This document shows positions 33,628-45,663 of a stretch of DNA of 64,000 bases, one piece after another (within the stretch, counting starts at the first letter, position 1; every line of letters begins with the position of its first letter). The position numbers and the translations under genes are program-made. The DNA lies in NCBI GenBank assembly GCA_001939145.1, contig LSRX01000351.1, positions 103,050 through 167,049 on the forward strand, given 5' to 3'. The notes under the pieces are model-generated. The model saw only the letters and a program-made list of their open reading frames with translations, did not search any database and had not been told where the DNA came from. Source of the stretch: Symbiodinium microadriaticum. Lineage: Eukaryota > Sar > Dinophyceae > Suessiales > Symbiodiniaceae.

Positions 33628-34518
33628 TTATCTAGGTCGGTGGTGAGCAATGTGACAGCCCTCACTGATCAACTCGTCAGAACCACAGCAGGACCACGCG
33701 CAAGGCACGTGACCCACAATGCATGCACGCAGATTCAAAGAGCCAGGGCGTGTACCCAATCCTTCCGCCCAGTGGCCTTGGGAGCCCCAGCCCTTGAAGC
33801 TCAATCCTTTGGCCCAATGCCCGCCGCCTCGATACATCCTTGCACTCCGCCGAATGGCAGCGGTGCCCCCGATACTCCGCCATGCTGCATGAGCGTACAT
33901 TTGCAGTTGCTGCAGCTCCGCGCGGTTCCAGGTCGCCGTATTCAGCGGCAAAAAGTCGCCGGAGTGAACAGCGCACTCGTCTGCGGCTCGTTCGTCACGG
34001 AGGGTCTCCCCACAGGCTGCACAGCGAGAGATGCGGTCTTGGCTCGCCCGAGCACCGCGGCCCTCCCAGCGAAGTTGCTTCTGCCATCGTCGCGCGAACA
34101 GCATCTTCCAGTCAATGCTGGCCAACTGAGTTTCCTCCTCTGGTCTCCGAAGAGAAGGCGATAGGAGGAAAGAGCACTTCACTGGATTCTGCAGGACAGA
34201 CTGGGCCATTGCAGGAAAATGCAGTGCACAGAGCAGTTGCCACTGGCACATCTCCTTGGCCAAGCTACTCCAAGCACATTTGGCCGTCATCTCGCAATTA
34301 CACAACTCAATGAAGCTCAGATGTGACGCCACTCTTGACCACAACTCATTGGGAAAAGGAGTGACGCCAGCAAAGCTGTCCAAGTCAAAAGCAATCACGG
34401 CTCGTGACAGAGCATAGGAAAGTGCTGGTGACTCAGGCTTATTGGGTCCAGCTTTCTTGGAGGTACGATGCTCTCGATGCGGAACGACATCGCGTGCCCG
34501 ACCCTTGTTGTGAGGCAT
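33628..34518 (-). CDS. F-box-like protein with Cys/His C-terminal module
   Basis: From ATG at 34518 the frame gives 296 residues ending in TAA. Residues about 54-95 fit an F-box (PFPNELWSRVASHLSFIELC, then CAWSSLAKEM and a later DWKMLFARRW), the adaptor domain that ties substrates to SKP1-cullin ubiquitin ligases. A Cys/His part follows (RCAACGETLRDE, ECAVHSGDFLPL, WNRAELQQLQMY), and near the end AWSCCGSDELISEGC is a paired Cys motif. Between these the Gly/Trp-rich GHWAKGLSFKGWGSQGHW stretch looks like read-through intron, so the true gene may be spliced here. F-box assignment is by pattern only. Confidence 0.5.
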   Translation of the reverse strand: MPHNKGRARDVVPHREHRTSKKAGPNKPESPALSYALSRAVIAFDLDSFAGVTPFPNELWSRVASHLSFIELCNCEMTAKCAWSSLAKEMCQWQLLCALHFPAMAQSVLQNPVKCSFLLSPSLRRPEEETQLASIDWKMLFARRWQKQLRWEGRGARASQDRISRCAACGETLRDERAADECAVHSGDFLPLNTATWNRAELQQLQMYAHAAWRSIGGTAAIRRSARMYRGGGHWAKGLSFKGWGSQGHWAEGLGTRPGSLNLRACIVGHVPCAWSCCGSDELISEGCHIAHHRPR

Positions 34519-34856
34519 GCTTCGCAAACTGCATCAGTTGTTGTGACTTGCACTCAGGATGGCAATCGCTCATGTCACACATTACCGGCTGGGACAACAG
34601 CAGCGGCCTCGCGTAACAAATGCTCAGGCACCGCGGAACCATCAGACGATCCGTGGAAGGAAAAGCAAAAGCTAAAGCCAAGACTCCGCTTTGCCTTGGC
34701 CTCTCAAAAACACGAGTCGCTCACAGCGCAGGAGTTCCCTCCTCCCTCTGCTCATCCGCTCTCTCTACGACTCACCGCAGCCGACAGCCCGGCCTTCGGC
34801 CCCTTCCCAGAGAAGACATCCTGGCCAAGCGGAAGCGGAGGCGGAAGCGGTCCGCT

Positions 34857-34935
34857 GTTTGGGGTTCAGGGGTTCAGGGTTCAGAACTTAGGGTGTTTAG
34901 GGTTTAGGGGCTGAGAATTTAGGGTTTTGGTTTTA
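34857..34935. repeat. Interstitial telomere-like GGGTTTAG tract
   Basis: GGGGTTCAGGG, TTAGGGTGTTTAGGGTTTAGG and ATTTAGGGTTTT form a degenerate TTTAGGG array, the telomere repeat type of many dinoflagellates and plants. Confidence 0.6.
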
Positions 34936-35419
34936 GCTCAAGTCGGCTAAGGTCGGCGGCTCCTCCTCCTTCTCTTCCTTGTATCTAGCAGAAGGAGACT
35001 GTGGAACCGGCGGTCCAGCGGAAGCGCCACAGCCCATGCTCGGTGGCGACTTTATGCGGTACAGCACTGACTTAAGATAACTTGGCTTAAGTCGAAGCTG
35101 GTAGTGTTGTCGAAGTTCTGGGTAGAGTCGATTGCGATCTCTATGTGTTTCTGGTCCTCTGCTCTATGCTCATTGCTTCGGGAGCAGCAGAAGGATGACT
35201 CGACATTGCGTAGCTCGCGGTGGCAGATGGGCAAACATGTTGCTTCCAAAACCATGCCTTCTGGACAATGTGCTTGACCGTCTGCAAGCCAACCTAGCAC
35301 TCTGGCGATCAGCATCGTATAGCATGGGGGAAGTGGCCCAGAACATCCCAGAACTCGCCTGCAAGCCAGAGCTCGACGACCTCAGAAGCAGAGTTAAGTT
35401 CTGCGGGCAGTCACCAGCC

Positions 35420-36015
35420 GTACCCCACAATCTGTGCGGCATCAGCCCCAGGCGATGTTTCGGACACCTGCTGCACCCGAAGCAACTCATCTTTAGTCTT
35501 TTCCAACAGCCGCTGTGTGGACGGCCACATACGCGAAAGGGCACCTGAGCAAGAGAAGTGCCCAATCCGGTGACTTTCTTGGAGATCTCCCGCTCCACCT
35601 GCGCAGGAATCGAAGAGCCTTCACAGAACAGAGCAGAGGAGCAGCATCAAAAACACAGCCTCTGCTTCACGCTCCTTGAGCCCTTGCTGCTGCTGAGCGA
35701 GGGAGGCCTGCTGCGCCTCAGAAAGAGAGGCCTCCTTGATGCTCCTCGCCTAACAGGCCCCAAAAAAGCCGTGGCCCGTGCAGCAATCTGCTCGAGAGCC
35801 TGTAAAACCATAGTTTCTCCCTCCTCTTCCAAGACTGCTCTACGATGTCCAACTGCCTGCTCCTGTGACAGCAAGGCCGACTGCTCGGCACTGAGGAGGG
35901 TTTCCACACGTTCCTGGCGCAATGTTTTGCGCAAGCTGGCACGTCGCAGCCTTGCAGCGCTGCAAGATCGTCCCCAGGCCTGGCGCCCTTGCATGGATCC
36001 ATCCGAAACCTCCAA
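35420..36015 (-). CDS. Coiled-coil protein, several short exons
   Basis: Four minus-strand segments look coding. At about 36015-35765: RRASLRKTLRQERVETLLSA, then QEQAVGHRRAVLEEEGETMV. At about 35750-35640, in another frame: RSIKEASLSEAQQASLAQQQ and GLKEREAEAV. At about 35600-35555: VEREISKKVTGLG. At about 35545-35420, after a good acceptor (TTGCTCAG): ALSRMWPSTQRLLEKTKDEL and LRVQQVSETSPGADAAQIV. All are Glu, Gln, Lys and Leu rich with helical heptad character. Segments one and two are separated by a shift at a C4A6 run (about 35758, plus strand) or by an intron ending at TGTTAG. The protein, start and end are unidentified. Confidence 0.5.
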
Positions 36016-36360
36016 CAGTATAAATGACAATAAAGCACGGCACCCTCGAGCGCCACACTTCACCGGACACTCTGTGCCTCCAGCAAGGAAGCGCCGACCT
36101 TTCCTGTACTGCCATCGACCTGTGACCGACAAACCCTTAGCCACCCAAAGGTCTGCAGTCGAACCGCGAAGAACGAGCACAGCGACGAAACAAAAGTCGC
36201 AATCTGCCATGTTTGGGCTTCTCTCCGATTTTTGCAGGACCAGGGCAGCTCGGTCATCAATTAGATGCATCTCTTGACCAGGACAATGGCACCGTACATT
36301 CACGAGGCGTGGCGCCGAAGCAGCTCCCCTGGGTGTCCAAAGGTGCGCTGGCCCCAGGTC

Positions 36361-36405
36361 AGTGGACCGGACATGGATTACAATGTAAGCCATGTCCGGT
36401 CCACT
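36361..36405. repeat. Perfect 16-bp inverted repeat (hairpin)
   Basis: AGTGGACCGGACATGG (36361-36376) and CCATGTCCGGTCCACT (36390-36405) pair perfectly around a 13-base loop. Confidence 0.9.
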
Positions 36406-36409
36406 TGGC

Positions 36410-37570
36410 ATGCAGGGATTCTCCGCACTCATGAGTCGTGGTGCAGAACCGTGGACCGACTGATGGATGAGTGGTTGAAGAGCCCACCCCACGGGAATCC
36501 CATGGGTTCTCTAGGTTATCTGAGTTGTCTGCCATGGTTGCCTGAGACTTGGCAGCTTCGGAAACGTGGGCTCACTCTTGCTTGCAATTTCCTACCTGCC
36601 ATGCTGCTCCCTACAGTGGAGTTAGATGGTGAAGGTGAATGCAGTGCATGCATTCGAGATCTACTCTACACACTTTCATCCTGATGCATCTCACGGCCGG
36701 GATTTCAGTCATGATGCGACGAAGAACCCAACAGTTTGCTGCAGTCCCATGCTTTGCTAGGACGTCTCGGCTTGTGCCGACGCCTGCTTGGTTGCGACCA
36801 CCGCCCTTGAGCCCAAGCATCTTGCGAATGTGGCCAGGATATTGCAAACGGACGCTTTCTGGCGGCTACAGGAAGTGAGCTTCGGGTTCCGCGCGCCTGC
36901 GCCGCAAGGAAGCTGGAAGCATCAACGCTCGACCTGTCGAAGCGCAGCAAAAACGGCCAGCTGCGTTGGGCACGTAGCCGCGACTCTGATCTTGTCTAGC
37001 GGGATGCTGCGGACTGCGTCTCGACTGAGTTTCCGCACACTTTAGTATCACTGCACAACAGCTGTCCGAAGATATGGCAAGCTTACAAGCAAAGGCCAAC
37101 CTCTCAACGATCTGCTTGGAGATCGTGTTTTACTCGAGCAATGTTCCTTCCCCTTGTGCGAAAGGACTCATTTCCGTAGTCGTTCTGAGGCTGCGAGAAC
37201 AGAGTGCCTCTTGAGCTTCACGCACACTCCGACAGCTCCCAGCCACATCAATGCTCCAAACACACTGTTTGGGGATGCCTAGCCTCCGGCTCGGCCGGCC
37301 TACAGGCTACAGCCGAGGCACGGCACTGCCTACACATCGACCCTACATGAATCAACTGCATGTTGCTTGGGGTGCCAAAACCATCCAAAGCCATGGACAA
37401 CTTATCAAAACCCTGCCATCTAGTAGTAATTATTCTAAGGCTCTTAGCCGAGATCGCCTCTGCTCCACAGAGAGGCCGCAGGCCAAGGCCAGGAAACACC
37501 AGGCACACAGGGCCTTTGGCGGAGGCTTCGCAAGAACCACAAGAAAGATGATGGCTCTTTTCCCGCTTCT
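36410..37570. other. Intergenic, no gene recognised
   Basis: No frame on either strand shows a domain or convincing protein composition. Confidence 0.35.
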
Positions 37571-37574
37571 CTTT

Positions 37575-37629
37575 CTTTTTGTATATATAATATGTATGTG
37601 TGTGTGTGTGTACAAGTGCATACTATATT

Positions 37630-37664
<35 letters not shown>

Positions 37665-37677
37665 GTATACCTCTCTC

Positions 37678-37723
<46 letters not shown>

Positions 37724-37769
37724 AGAGAGAGAGCGAGCGAGCGAGGGAGAGGGAGGGAGAGAGCGAGAG

Positions 37770-37801
<32 letters not shown>

Positions 37802-38138
37802 NNNNNNNNNNNNNNNNNNNNNNNNNNNNNNNNNNNNNNNNNNNNNNNNNNNNNNNNNNNNNNNNNNNNNNNNNNNNNNNNNNNNNNNNNNNNNNNNNNN
37901 NNNNNNNNNNNNNNNNNNNNNNNNNNNNNNNNNNNNNNNNNNNNNNNNNNGGGTGGGGGGGAGGAAGGGAGAGGGAACGAGCGGGAGAGGGAGAGGGAGG
38001 GAGGCAGAGCGGGGAGAGGGAGAGAGCGGGAGAGAGGGAGAGATAGGGCAGCGAGCGAGACCGGGAGAGGGAGAGGGAGGGAGAGAGAGGGAGAGATAGT
38101 GAGAGATAGGCAGAGAGAACGGGGGAGAGAGAGAGAGG

Positions 38139-38170
<32 letters not shown>
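37575..38170. repeat. TG/TA then GA microsatellite block with gap
   Basis: TATATA and TGTGTG tracts (37580-37675) pass into (GA)n with GAGC and GGGAGA variants on both sides of the gap, ending at about 38170. Confidence 0.95.
37802..37950. other. Assembly gap (149 N)
   Basis: A run of N inside the GA microsatellite. Confidence 0.99.
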
Positions 38171-38173
<3 letters not shown>

Positions 38174-38174
38174 A

Positions 38175-39920
38175 GGAACAGTCATCGGCGTGCGGCCTGC
38201 TTCATTGCACAGATGCAGATCCGGATCCACACTGAGCCGAACCACGGCTGCAGGGCTGCCCAAGTATTTACATAGCACATTCAGCGATCCTTATCACTTG
38301 CAACCTTCTTCCCACATGCCAACGTGCCGAAAACCTCCATGAACGTCTGACTGGTACAATACGCACACCGTCCAGTTGCCGTGGACCCCAGCGAAACATA
38401 CATTCACACGCATCACGAACAGGCTTTGGCAATGCAATCAAAGCCACAAAGTGCGATCATCGTGGCAGGCACCTGACGAATCCTTTCGTCTTTCCACTGA
38501 TTCGCTCCCTCACCCTGAGCGAGCATAGCAGCACTTGGACTGCGGGCAGTTCTGATCCACTTGCGCAACAGATCTGGCCTCGTAGTTGCGATTCTGCACT
38601 TTGTCCCTCGCCATGGCACAGCATGCCCTCGGCCCTCGTCTTCCATCGAAAACAAGATCTAAAACAAGCCGAGGGCCAGGCTCGTAGGCAAGAGTAGGCC
38701 GGCCCTCCAGCGCGAGTCAAAAAGGCCGCGACTCTTCGCGTCGCTTCCCTGCCTTTATGCCTTTTCCCCTGCTCTTGCCATAGCCAGGAAATCCCTGGTA
38801 AGCATTGAAACCGGACCTTAGGGAACGCCATCCACAACTATGTGAACGTTTGCAAGCATTCAGTGGAAGATGTGATCCCGGCGAATACATACGTGGATCG
38901 GCGGCAAGCTGAGGGACAGCGGTTCACCCTCTCCGTTTCAGTTGCGCTACTTCCATGGGGTATACTCACCTGCCCAACGTAAGCCAGCACCTGCGATTCG
39001 ACTTTGAAAGTGTTGCTCCTGAGCTCTTGAGCCATCTAGAAAAGCTTCCCGGGTCAAAGTTCGAAAAAGCCATGGCCAACACAATTTTCGCTCGGTCTAG
39101 GCAAATTTGCTGTCTACTGGATCCACAAACGGCCAACAATGATCATGCTCGGCCAATCACAGATCGGTGTAGTCTACTCTTTCGGGCATGCAGATCGCAA
39201 GAGATCATGGAGACTCCCTCCGCGAAGTACGCTGGCGGCCGATGCTCATGTGCTCCGCCCGTCGCCAACAGTCTGTGCTATAGCGGACGACTCCAGTTTC
39301 AGTGGTCTTGGCTTTCGAAGTGCATGCCCGTTTCTGTCTCAGTCTTCCATCCTAGTGTGCCCGGCCCGGCTCCAATGTACAGTATCATCCATGCATAGCC
39401 GTCCCTGCGGAGCTTTTCTTGGACGCAAGCAGCATTAACTTCGCCCGCCCAGGCGTGCGATCTCCAAAGGCTCAGCATCGGCAGCAGCCTCCCAGCTGGA
39501 GATGGTAGCTGGCCACTTTGGCAAGACTCCAACCCTGGCCCTAACCGAAACCGACAGGCCCAAAAGCTGAAACTCCAAACGGTCGCAAACCTCCACGGCA
39601 AACCTACCGAAAATCGGTTTGACGTCCCGAAAACCCTTCGGGCTGGGTTTCTCCTTTATTCTTAAGGATCTTGAGTCAGCTTGAGCTTGAAATTGGGGGC
39701 TCGTGCGAAGAAGGGACTCCCCATGTCTGCTTTCTGTTCTAGGAGGGCACCGGCTTGCTGACTGTCGTTGCTGGACGTCTCTCGCAAGCAGAATGCAGGA
39801 ATGCCGGCGGGGTGCCACAGCAGTATAGAAACACTGTATCTGCAGGCACACCGGCTGTTGCACCTTGTCGGCAGCTGACGGCCCCGGAGAGGACTGCAAT
39901 GCAGGGATATTTTACTGCAC
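38175..39920. other. Intergenic, two weak minus-strand frames
   Basis: Minus frames at 38655-38413 (PDLLRKWIRTARSPSAAMLA) and 39660-39435 (GFRDVKPIFGRFAVEVCDRL) are mildly protein-like and on the same strand as the neighbouring genes. No domain is recognised. The second could be a 3' exon or downstream gene next to the transporter. Confidence 0.25.
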
Positions 39921-39924
39921 GCAC

Positions 39925-42900
39925 GGTCCGAGAATGAACAATTGCCCCGGCCTTCTGGTTGTACATCCATACTCCAATCAGGCAAGTACAAACTCCGATG
40001 GCTTGCTCCAAAGTCAGGCTATTCCTTGCTGCGCGACTGCCGGGTGAGGCAATGCCACATCAAGTACATGTGCAACGTTCGTCCTGAAAATCGCCACTGA
40101 GACGGCAATGGAGAGGCAGCTCTTGACATTGCCAAGAACTTGAAGAGTGACCTGGGCTTGTCTTATCTGACGCTGACAGCCCTGCAAGCCCAGCGGGCGC
40201 CGCGCAGGGCTGGTGTAGGAGGTTACCAGAAAGTTGGCGATGTTTAGGAGGCACGCGTTCAAGCCTGAGACTTGAGGAAAAAGGGATCCACTCGGAAGGG
40301 CTGCCGTCGGCCGCATCCCACCTGAAAGCATCAGGAGAGAAAGAACTTGGCCAGCGCCAGTTACGCCGCCGTCTCCATCTGGCCCCAACCTGGCCATTTC
40401 CAAAGACATGACAAAAGCCGAGGGCACCATCTACTTCCAAGCAGCTTGGCACTAAACTTGCCACGAGGTCCCTTGTAGGTCGAACACCGTCAGTAGCAAG
40501 AACAAGGGCTCGCCGCCCTTGCCCGGAGCCGCTGAGAAAGACGGTATCTGCACATCATGCTCATCCGTGCCGGCCTCCATGAATAACATAATCAAAGTTA
40601 GCCACATGGCTGCCCACGGAGCCATGTAGTACCTAGAAGTCAAGGCGGATTGGCTCTGAATCAGAGGAATCCGGCACTCAAGTCACAAAGACATAACTAC
40701 CAAGTCTCAGGGCGCGATGTGACGCTTGCGCGAATACACTGGACCCCTCATTCCACAGATCACCTTTTCATTACAGCGTATCCGCTGCCACATGGGCGAA
40801 GGTCTGTGCTAGAACGGCACGCCCACAAAAACTCGTTGGTTGCTCGGCTGTCCCTGGCCTAAGACCCAATCTCTCGCCAGCATGGGCTTGGGTTGAACTG
40901 TCTCGCTCCGAGTTTTCAACCGTTCTGAACATCGTGATAGCGGTCGTCTTCTCAAAAAGCTGCTGGTTTAGGAGTTGCGGGTGTTCGCTGCCATCTCGCG
41001 AGGTGCGTTTCAAGCAGCAGCAAGCTTGGAATGCTGAGTGAACGAAAGCATGGGACAAATGGGGCTCTACGTGAACTAGCCGGATCGAAGCAAAAGACGA
41101 CTGCACAGCGACATGAACGAAGCACATGTCAAAAAGCTCCGCCTTGGATCGCACATTGATCCATAATGTTGTTTCGAAAGATTCGGTTCGTCCTTTGGAT
41201 TCAGCACCGTATCGCGATGTTCTGCAAAGAACCGGCTGGAACGACTGCCGGTGCCGGGGCAAATTCCCGCGTGGCGCACCCCGATCTACCACCACACGCC
41301 GGCTGAGAAGCGGGTTGAAGGTCGTTGTTCGGGTTCGCCGACGGCCAGGATGGCGGCACTCCTCCAAGGTCAGCTCCGCCTGCCCGCCCTGCTTCGGTGC
41401 CGCCATGTCACCCCACTGCGATGGCACGCAGGCCCTGAAGGGCCGCCGCCGCGGCCGCAGAGTTCAAGACTAAGGCTTTAAGAGAAAATTCCGAAGTCTC
41501 GGTGATCGAGAGTATGCTCCCTCAACAAAATCGTCGGGCCGGAGTGGCGGTTCGACTCGAGCTTTGTTACTGCGCGCAAGCGTGCCACGTAACTGCATCC
41601 AAAAGCGTGACATGACTGCTCCGTACAGTGTGGCTGAGCTCGAAACAGCAGAGTTACCTTAGCTGATGGCACAAAGGCCGTCACAAAGCAACTCGTGCGA
41701 ACGCGTTGCAAATCAGGAGTCTGGCCACTGCCAACGCACCAACAGCAACCGAAATCGACAGCAACCTGATGGCAAGATGCAGAATCCATCTGGTGGGAGG
41801 TGGACAGGAGCCTCGCAGATCAAAGCACCAGCACCCCTGCGGACAGTGACTTTGGTGTGGTTGCCCCCGCCTTCCTTGAATGAGGGATTTCACCGCTCGA
41901 AGCACGGTAGCTCCACTGGCGTAAAAGGCACCGAGCGCGTTGAAGTTGAGCTCCTTGGTGCTGGCAACCCAGTCTCGACGAGAGCATGCGGGATTAAATC
42001 AGAGAGCTTCGGAGAGTCATGTCACGCATCATTTTAGCCCAGCTTCCTTCGCACTGCAAACTGCAAGCCCAACACAAATGACCGGCATGGACAGCCACGT
42101 CTTCAGCGGAAAACGCTTCTGCTGCATCACCACTGCCAACAGTACTGTGATCAGTGGTGACATGGATCCTCGGCCGGAAGTTCGAGCTGGTTCTGGGCGT
42201 GTCAGCTGTGACCAGGACAGCAGCAGCTACGAGTAAGCGCGGGTCCCAACATCTGATTGAAGGAAGGATAGATATACTTCAGAGATAGGTTGCCCATCGC
42301 CACCGAAAGTGCAAAGCAGAGCGAAAGAGGCATGATCTCCCGCGCTTGTTGCGCCAGTCCCAAGGCTTTCCCTTGCAAGGACGGAGCATCCGGAGATTCT
42401 TGAACATCTTGAACCCACCGCACCTGCCTTCCAGACCTCTGCGAAGCTGAAATATGTACACTCTGCACAGCATCCAGGAAAAGATCATGTGGATCACCTG
42501 AGAGAGTCAGAGTCAGGCCAACATCCGATCCACTCGACAGCTCCGGTGCGAGGCAGAGGCTGTGATAGCCACCGGATATTGATACGTGGTACATCCCTTG
42601 TCCTGCAACGGATCAGCGTCACGATTTCACGGGTTCTTATCCCCGAAACATCCCTTGTGTCTCTTGTGCTTCGAGCAGGGTTTCCTTGGCCTGTAGTGCG
42701 GTCGCGAGCTGCTGCTTGGGCGGCGATGTGGATACCTAGAGGTCATGTTGCTCCTTGTGCAGATCTGAAGAACGAAATCAATGAAGCTATTTTTCGATTC
42801 GTCGCATCGCAGAAAGAGTTGTGCAGTTTGAGCGCGTCATTTGTTTTCAAATTGTGGATGTGCCGCCCGGTGTGTATCGGGCGGTGAACATGGGAGGTGG

Positions 42901-43321
42901 AGTTGAGGGCAAGTCCCCAGCTCCGCACAAACACACTTGTTTCGAGCTGCAGCGTTTGTCTTGTCATCGTTCCCAGGCTCCTCGATGAGGCTTGAGTCCA
43001 GGCTTTATCGCACCGTACAAGCTGAGAGGGCGGTGCGAGGGCAACATGATAAATACTCATGTTCAGATGCTCATAAAAATGCTCATGCAAGTGATTTGCA
43101 TGACATGGAACCGAGCATATTCTGCCGTGAACGAAGATCCACTTCGTTGAACTTGCGATTGTGATGTTCAGGACGAACCAGGAAGTCACCACGGCCGCTG
43201 TTTCCAGCTGGCGCCGCCACGTGCCCTGCGAAAACGCACAGCTGTTCAGCGAATGCCCGCTGCATTTCTTGGCCTGCTTCGTCTCATCGTAGTCGTCGGA
43301 AGGTGCAGCACCAGAAGGCAT
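39925..43321 (-). CDS. TPT/SLC35-family membrane transporter, spliced
   Basis: Short exons spell a triose-phosphate/nucleotide-sugar transporter in order. Exon from ATG 43321 to about 43126: AAVVTSWFVLNITIASSTKW. Exon ending 42246: MPLSLCFALSVAMGNLSLKY and YPSFNQML. 42168-42047: MSPLITVLLAVVMQQKRFPL and MPVICVGLAVCSAK. 41953-41875: ELNFNALGAFYASGATVLRA. 40632 to about 40480: YYMAPWAAMWLTLIMLFMEA. 40264-40206: LNACLLNIANFLVTSYTS. 40151-40081: VTLQVLGNVKSCLSIAVSVA. From 40018: LTLEQAIGVCTCLIGVWMYN. Phases agree across the joins I could place (introns of 77, 93, 54 and 62 bases). The FNQML and LNFN-type motifs and the helix pattern are characteristic. It would exchange phosphorylated or nucleotide sugars across a plastid, Golgi or ER membrane. 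The second membrane segment, the link at about 41.7 kb and the last codon are not located. Confidence 0.75.
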
Positions 43322-43329
43322 GCACTCCG

Positions 43330-45660
43330 ATTGCCATCCTCCATGAGAAGATGAAGTTATGTTAAAGTACAAGCTCTTGCATCGTGGACTTGTCGACGGT
43401 TCATGCCCATGCCCATGCCTGAACCCGTGCCGGGGCTCTGGCGTAATCGTAATGACATGTCTGAGCCAAAAGACCACAAGGTTCCAGCTCTAAGCTACCT
43501 GCGGATCCGGGTAAACAAAAAACACCTTGCACAACCGCAACAGTGTGTTGTTGGAACCTCCTTTGCATTTCCGGAGTTACTGAATCACTGAACAATGCAC
43601 TTAAGCATTTTCCGCGACGCAGACTGCCGCATGCAACGGCATGCGGGCCGAGCTACTACTCACAGCTTTCGAGCAGCATGGTTGCGTCGCCGAGAAAATC
43701 ACCTCCAGGAGATTGGCGAATTGCCCTCTGATGCCTAAAGTTGCAGATCACAGAGATTCTCAGAGCGTCATGGGCCACAGGTAAAGGACCTGCACGCCGT
43801 CTTGTCTTTCGCTTCCAGCCTGCACGTGTGGCAAATACGGCCGAAAATGACAGGCACACATGCCTGCCTGGGGGGGCTAGAACGAGTGCGGCCGGTGGTA
43901 TCACCTGGAGATCACAACATGCGAAGCGGCGGGCTTCTGAGTTTTAGAACCAACCTGCTGCACCTTCTTCACACCGTCCTGGAGCATCATGGGATATCAT
44001 GTAGCAAGTGGCAACACCAGTAGCTGAAGCAACATCCGAAAGCAAGACTAGCAGCTCGCCTTGTCCTCTGGAACTAGGGGCATCTCCTTGACAGAAGCAC
44101 ACAAACACTCGGCTACTTGGGGCGGAGGATATCTGCTGAACTCATCCCGCCTCTTCCTTCATCAGGTCCTTCACCTCGGCGACATGATATGTTCAGTAGC
44201 AGCTGGCCTCGGATGCCTGCAACATGTCTTGAACTCTCGGACCCGCAAGCCCAAAACACAAGTTCCCTGTGGAAGCTCGAGTCTGTTTTTAGGTAAAAAC
44301 ACAAGCCTCGTTTCAATCGCCAAGCGGCGCTAAGCGCACCTTTGGCTGCTGGCGAAGACGTCTTTGCCTGGCGAACCAGTGGGCGACAACATTTCGCAAC
44401 GCGTCCCTCTTGGGTGCACACACAAAGCTGCCTGATGATCATGCTCACGTTCGAGCTCTGCTTCTCTTTCGAGCCTTGTCCGAGCTTTCGGTATGAAGAG
44501 GAACACTTCAATTGAGAGTCCACGAAGTGCCAGAAACTAAGAAATCGCCGGACGAGAAGGGAATGCAAGAACACGAGAGCAACTGGAGATGCGGATGTTG
44601 CAAGACAGCACATTAATCGAGGCGATACTCTGGCTAAGACAAGTCCGATGACCTCTGACAGCTTGCTATTCGATGTGCCGGCATTCTTGTGAGCTGGGAG
44701 GCCTGGAGCTTCGGGACGTTGCAGCTGTGCACAGAACAGCAAGCTTGTGTTGTTTGCTCGCGCTTGTGCCAATCACTGACGAGTGATGGCATCATCAAAC
44801 GGGCACTGCTTTCATCAGCGTGGTCAGGTGCAGATACAAACTTGTGTCCATGTGTGTGTGTGTGTGTGTGAACTCACTGCGAAAGAGCTATCCTGGACAT
44901 CACAGATGCGCAGACTCTGTCGAGCAATGCTGCACGGAGTCACCAGTGAGGCGATGCAGGCATGCATGAAATCAAAGTTTATCGGCTTTTCTAGACTCAA
45001 CTTTACTGGGCTCACAAGCCTACAGATGGGAAAGAAGCAGAGCGTAAGAGCGTCGCACTGAGGCCCTGGCTTGCATTCGCCGTCCCGCTTTCTCAAGTCA
45101 CCCACCTGGCTGGAGAAAAGATACGAACGTTGACATCGAGCCATTTCCGACAGAAGCTCGAGCCAAGCCACCGCTTGGGCGTAACCGTCGTCATGGCTGT
45201 AGCAGTTGAGCCTGTCACAGGTGTCCTGAGCACGAAGGGCAACACGTCAGGGAGCAACCTGGACATCAATGGACCTTCCGATGAAACTCGCAGCGCAGGA
45301 GCTCTCCTGCCACGCCACGGCCCGACTACTCCTAGGATCCTCTGGGAGTCTGCAGAACACATGATGACGTGACCTGATGATGGAGATCTTCGAGGAAAGG
45401 TGCCAAGCTCTCCAGGCGCCAGAGTGGCCTCCAAAAAGGACATGCCGGCATTCCTGCCACTTTGCCTGGCCGCCTGGCCTGCAGCGTCTGCATTTCCTTG
45501 CACATTTTCCTGGCTGATTGTGCCTGTCCGGAAGCTTTGCAGCAGTGTCAACCCGAAAGTGCTTCCAAAATCCGAACTATTTTCCATTCCAAAAGACTTT
45601 GCTGTCGATGGAGGGCGATGCTAAAACCGTCTGTGGTCTGTGCTTGTGACAGCGCATGGA
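43330..45660. other. Intergenic, no gene recognised
   Basis: The stretch separates the transporter from the downstream end of the GST gene. A TG microsatellite lies at 44845-44872. A minus frame at 45587-45093 is open but lacks a domain. Confidence 0.35.
44845..44872. repeat. (TG)n microsatellite
   Basis: Uninterrupted TG units follow TTGTGTCCA. Confidence 0.85.
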
Positions 45661-45663
45661 AGT

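Noticed and set aside
35225-35260. LPICHREL on the minus strand, like a RING finger start
   Set aside because: The other zinc ligands do not follow at RING spacing and the segment overlaps no convincing exon.
37251-38278. Long frames with Arg-Glu or Ser-Leu runs
   Set aside because: Products of the GA microsatellite and the N gap, open on both strands.
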